From the NCBI RefSeq assembly GCF_000337535.1, contig NZ_AOIP01000032.1:81988-145987 (forward strand): 64,000 nt of DNA. Reading direction: 5' to 3'. This stretch comes from Natrialba aegyptia DSM 13077. GTDB lineage: Archaea > Halobacteriota > Halobacteria > Halobacteriales > Natrialbaceae. Within the stretch, counting starts at the first letter, position 1, and each line of letters opens with the position of its first letter. The notes beneath the pieces were generated by a model. The model was given only the letters and a program-made list of their open reading frames with translations, had not been told where the DNA came from and ran no database searches. Position numbers and translations under genes: made by a program. This document shows, one piece after another, positions 61,599-64,000 of the stretch.

Positions 61599-63296
61599 TC
61601 AGTCGTGCACTAACACGTCGAGCACGTCCGTCCCCTCGCGTTCGACCGCCGCCGCGACGGCGTCTTCGATCTCCGCCGGCCGCTCGACGAGTTCAGCCCG
61701 CGCCCCGTGACTCTCGGCGTTTTGGACGATGTCGACCGGCGGTTCGAAGTCCATGCCGACGAACTCGTGGTCCGCTTCGTCACCGCCGAGCAAGTCGAGC
61801 GTGTTGTCCTTGAGGATGCGGTAGTTGCGGTTGTCAGGGATGACTACGGTGAGGTCGAGGTCGTACCTGGCGGCGCTGTAGATCGAGTGGGGGTAGTACA
61901 GGTACGAGCCGTCGCCGATGAAGCCGATCACGTTCCGGGGGTCCTCCCGTTGGCTTTCGGCGACGGCAGCGCCGACCGAGGCGGGCAGGCCGTAGCCGAG
62001 GCCGCCACCCTTGTTCGAGACGTACTGTTCCGGCGCGAAGTCCCAGCGCGCGAGCATGGCGTACTTCGAGGTGACGCCCTCGTCGACGATGGAGGCGTCC
62101 CCGGCCCCGGCCGCGCGTTCCATCGCGTCGACGAGTTCGGCTTTCGACGCGCGGGGATCGTCTTCTGCGTCGCCCGTTCCCATTTCGGCCATCTTGGCGT
62201 CGACCATCTCCGTGACTGCACTGACGGCCTCCAGTCGCTCGTCGACGGCGGCCGCTGAGAGTTTCGGTCGGACGCGTTCGATGAGGTCCTGCATGACGAG
62301 TCCCGGATCGCCGATGACGGCGGCGTCGGCGTGCTGGTTCTTGCCGAGTTCCCAGGCGTCGTCGCCGACGTGGATGCAGGTCGTCTCGGGATCGACCAGC
62401 GCCTCCTCGTGGCGCGTCAGCGTCGTGTTCGTCGAACAGCCGACGAACGCGATGGTGTCCGTATCGAGCAGCATCGAGGCGAGGCCCTCGTCCGGCGGAA
62501 CGTAGGACACCCACTGGTCGTGATCGGTCGGGAAGTCCACCTCGCTGGCGAGGATTTCGCCGTGGACGCGCGCCCCGGTCGACTCCGCGAGTTCGACCGC
62601 CGCGGCGACGGCATCAGCGCCGGAGCGCGCGACGTGGTCCCCGACGACGAGCACCGGGTTCTCGGCCTCGGCCAGCAGGTCGGCGGCGCGTTCGAGCTGG
62701 GCCGGATCGCCGCTGCCCGCGTTCGGAATCGGGCCGAGGCGCTCGGGCTCGGCGTCGAGTTCGGCGAGCATCACGTCGAGCGGGAGGCCGAGGAAGACGG
62801 GTCCCGTCGGCGGCGTCATCGCGACGCGGGCGGCCCGCCGGAGCATCGTCGGCAGCGCCGTCACGTCGAGCACCTCGTCGGACCACTTGCAGAACTGGTC
62901 TGCCATCTCGGCTACGTCGCCCGAAAGGATCGGCTCCTCGTGGCGGAAGTCCGTACTGTGGTTGCCCGCGGTGACGACCAGCGGAGCGCCGGTGACCGAC
63001 GCGGCGTAGAGGTTGCCGAGGCCGTGGGCCAGCCCGGGCGCGATGTGGAGGTTCGCCACGCCCAGCGGCGTGATCGAGTCGTCGTGGTGGGCGTGATAGC
63101 GCCGCGTCTGGGCGTAGCCCGACGCCATCCCGACCGCGATGTCCTCGTGCAGTCCCAGCACGTACTCGAGGTCGCTGCGACCGATCGCGTCCATCACCGG
63201 CAGTTCCGTCGTCCCCGGGTTGCCGAAGACGAACTCGACGCCGTAGGATTCGAGAGCGTCGACGAAGAAATCGGCACCAGTATACGCATCCGTCAT
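61599..63296 (-). CDS. ThDP-dependent decarboxylase/acetolactate-synthase-like enzyme
   Basis: A 565-residue ThDP enzyme. Glu51 in LGLHEDIA is the cofactor-activating glutamate; GLGNLYAASVTGAPLVVTAGNHS follows; in the middle domain PVLVVGDHVARS. The C-terminal ThDP domain has GLGYGLPASVGAA, then GDGSYLYYPHSIYSAARYDLDLTVVIPDNRNY (GDG to N metal motif). It resembles benzoylformate decarboxylase and ALS-like proteins; the H-rich substrate loop (TRRYHAHHDDS) suits a decarboxylase. No ALS small subunit is beside it. Start MTDAYTGADFFVDALESYGV is the family N-terminus. Confidence 0.88.
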   Translation of the reverse strand: MTDAYTGADFFVDALESYGVEFVFGNPGTTELPVMDAIGRSDLEYVLGLHEDIAVGMASGYAQTRRYHAHHDDSITPLGVANLHIAPGLAHGLGNLYAASVTGAPLVVTAGNHSTDFRHEEPILSGDVAEMADQFCKWSDEVLDVTALPTMLRRAARVAMTPPTGPVFLGLPLDVMLAELDAEPERLGPIPNAGSGDPAQLERAADLLAEAENPVLVVGDHVARSGADAVAAAVELAESTGARVHGEILASEVDFPTDHDQWVSYVPPDEGLASMLLDTDTIAFVGCSTNTTLTRHEEALVDPETTCIHVGDDAWELGKNQHADAAVIGDPGLVMQDLIERVRPKLSAAAVDERLEAVSAVTEMVDAKMAEMGTGDAEDDPRASKAELVDAMERAAGAGDASIVDEGVTSKYAMLARWDFAPEQYVSNKGGGLGYGLPASVGAAVAESQREDPRNVIGFIGDGSYLYYPHSIYSAARYDLDLTVVIPDNRNYRILKDNTLDLLGGDEADHEFVGMDFEPPVDIVQNAESHGARAELVERPAEIEDAVAAAVEREGTDVLDVLVHD

Positions 63297-63458
63297 ACTC
63301 GTGCGTGGCACGGGACAGCACATCAAACTGTGTGTTCCGGGCGCTGCGACTGTCTCGGTCTGCCAGTGAGAGCCGTCCATCCGGTCAAAAGAAGCCGCCG
63401 GTCCAAGCCGATGTGACGCCGGCCGTGGTATTATAGGCCCGTTCGTGGTCCATCGCGT

Positions 63459-64000
63459 ATGGCCCTCGCGAGACGCGGCACCGGGCTCGAGGCGACCGCA
63501 CGAGCGTTCCTGTCGCAGGTCCATCCCGTGTTCATGTTGCCCCCGCTCGCCGCGTCGCTATTCGGTGCCCTCCTCGCCGGCACCGTCGATCCCACACGCG
63601 CAGTCGTCCACATCGTCGCGATGTTCGCCGCGGTCTACACCGCCCACGTCAAGGACGGCTACGTCGACTTTCACATCCGCGGCGAGGACGACGACCACCC
63701 GCTGACCGAGCGCGGCTGCCGACTCGCGCTCGCCCTCTCGACGGCCCTGTTCGCCGGCTGTTGCCTCCTCCTGTACGCACTCGTCGGCTGGCTCCCCCTC
63801 GCGCTGACGCTCCCGACGTGGGTCATCGCCTACCACCACGCCCCGCAACTGGATATGAACCCCGTGACGGCGACGACCGGCTACCCCCTCGGCATCGCCC
63901 TCTCGCTTCTCGGCGGGTTCGCGACGCAGACCGCCGCGATCGCGGCCGTCCCGCTCGGCTTCGCACTCGTCTTCCTCGTCCTCCTCTCCGGCATCAAGGT
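63459..64000 (+). CDS. UbiA-family prenyltransferase (start, cut by window edge)
   Basis: The first 180 residues of an integral membrane prenyltransferase. AHVKDGYVDFHIRGEDDDHPLT near residue 64 matches the first Asp-rich metal motif in haloarchaeal members (D-x3-D), between the second and third membrane helices. Hydrophobic helices lie at about residues 22-40, 48-62, 85-105, 107-123, 140-158 and 160-178. Members attach prenyl chains to aromatic acceptors, e.g. in menaquinone or lipid synthesis. The second Asp motif would be beyond the edge. Confidence 0.82.
   Translation, partial: MALARRGTGLEATARAFLSQVHPVFMLPPLAASLFGALLAGTVDPTRAVVHIVAMFAAVYTAHVKDGYVDFHIRGEDDDHPLTERGCRLALALSTALFAGCCLLLYALVGWLPLALTLPTWVIAYHHAPQLDMNPVTATTGYPLGIALSLLGGFATQTAAIAAVPLGFALVFLVLLSGIK

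Overview
The window is a high-GC chromosomal segment from a haloarchaeon, most likely in or near the Natrialbaceae (Natrialba / Haloterrigena / Natronorubrum type). The grounds are very acidic proteins, archaeal TATA boxes about 30 nt upstream of leaderless starts, an archaeal MBF1 homologue, CofD of F420 synthesis, ATP-dependent DNA ligase, a Bat-type HTH regulator, a SAMP/MoaD modifier ending in Gly-Gly, gamma-alpha-fused KorA with KorB, a PGF-CTERM surface protein and several Tat lipoproteins. Family-level placement is inference from gene content. I see no rRNA, tRNA or CRISPR array.

Layout. 1-4.4 kb (minus strand): F420-linked cofD with a dihydrouridine-synthase-like partner, an aldo/keto reductase and a GCS2-type ligase. 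4.6-10.8 kb (plus): DNA ligase, the tightly coupled trio hisC / AK6-type kinase / CDP-alcohol phosphotransferase, MBF1, triosephosphate isomerase and a small conserved protein. 10.9-12.6 kb: a TIR-domain protein with a zinc ribbon, a DUF3054 membrane protein and a small membrane protein in an AT-rich patch. 12.7-15.4 kb (minus): a thiolase translationally coupled to an HMG-CoA-synthase-like/DUF35 fusion. 15.7-23.2 kb: DHH phosphoesterase, Hsp20, DJ-1/PfpI, exported aspartoacylase-like protein, an RNA-binding protein, a MaoC-like hotdog, a membrane protein and a Bat-type regulator.

23.3-25.3 kb is the most unusual stretch. A tnpB-only IS1341-type element sits between two diverged, same-strand copies of a ~142-nt sequence that folds into matching hairpins; the first copy has a TATA box. 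25.5-29.9 kb holds dnaK and dnaJ with an SDR gene on the opposite strand between them. 30-32.3 kb: a truncated AMP-ligase-like protein, a thioredoxin-reductase-like fragment protein, a DUF892 protein and a SAMP, facing a tungsten-type aldehyde ferredoxin oxidoreductase (32.4-34.0 kb). After a short AT-rich lipoprotein island come the methylmalonyl-CoA mutase large chain and the epimerase, separated by a very large cupredoxin/PQQ-type sugar dehydrogenase carrying hypervariable acidic inserts.

42.8-54.6 kb: cold shock protein, PGF-CTERM surface protein, a flavin reductase, KorA-KorB, an acetyltransferase, a DUF6517 lipoprotein, an aminotransferase, an LLM flavin/F420 enzyme and a GlcD-type FAD oxidase. 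54.9-64.0 kb: a lipoprotein, an SDR gene broken by one extra base in a homopolymer, an unrecognised conserved-looking protein, an iron-siderophore binding lipoprotein under two DtxR-type iron boxes, a secreted GH32 fructan hydrolase, a ThDP decarboxylase/ALS-like enzyme and the start of a UbiA prenyltransferase.

Together the genes describe an aerobic heterotroph that handles 2-oxoacids and propionyl-CoA, hydrolyses fructans outside the cell and responds to iron limitation. Degenerate hexanucleotide tracts recur in gene tails and spacers throughout.
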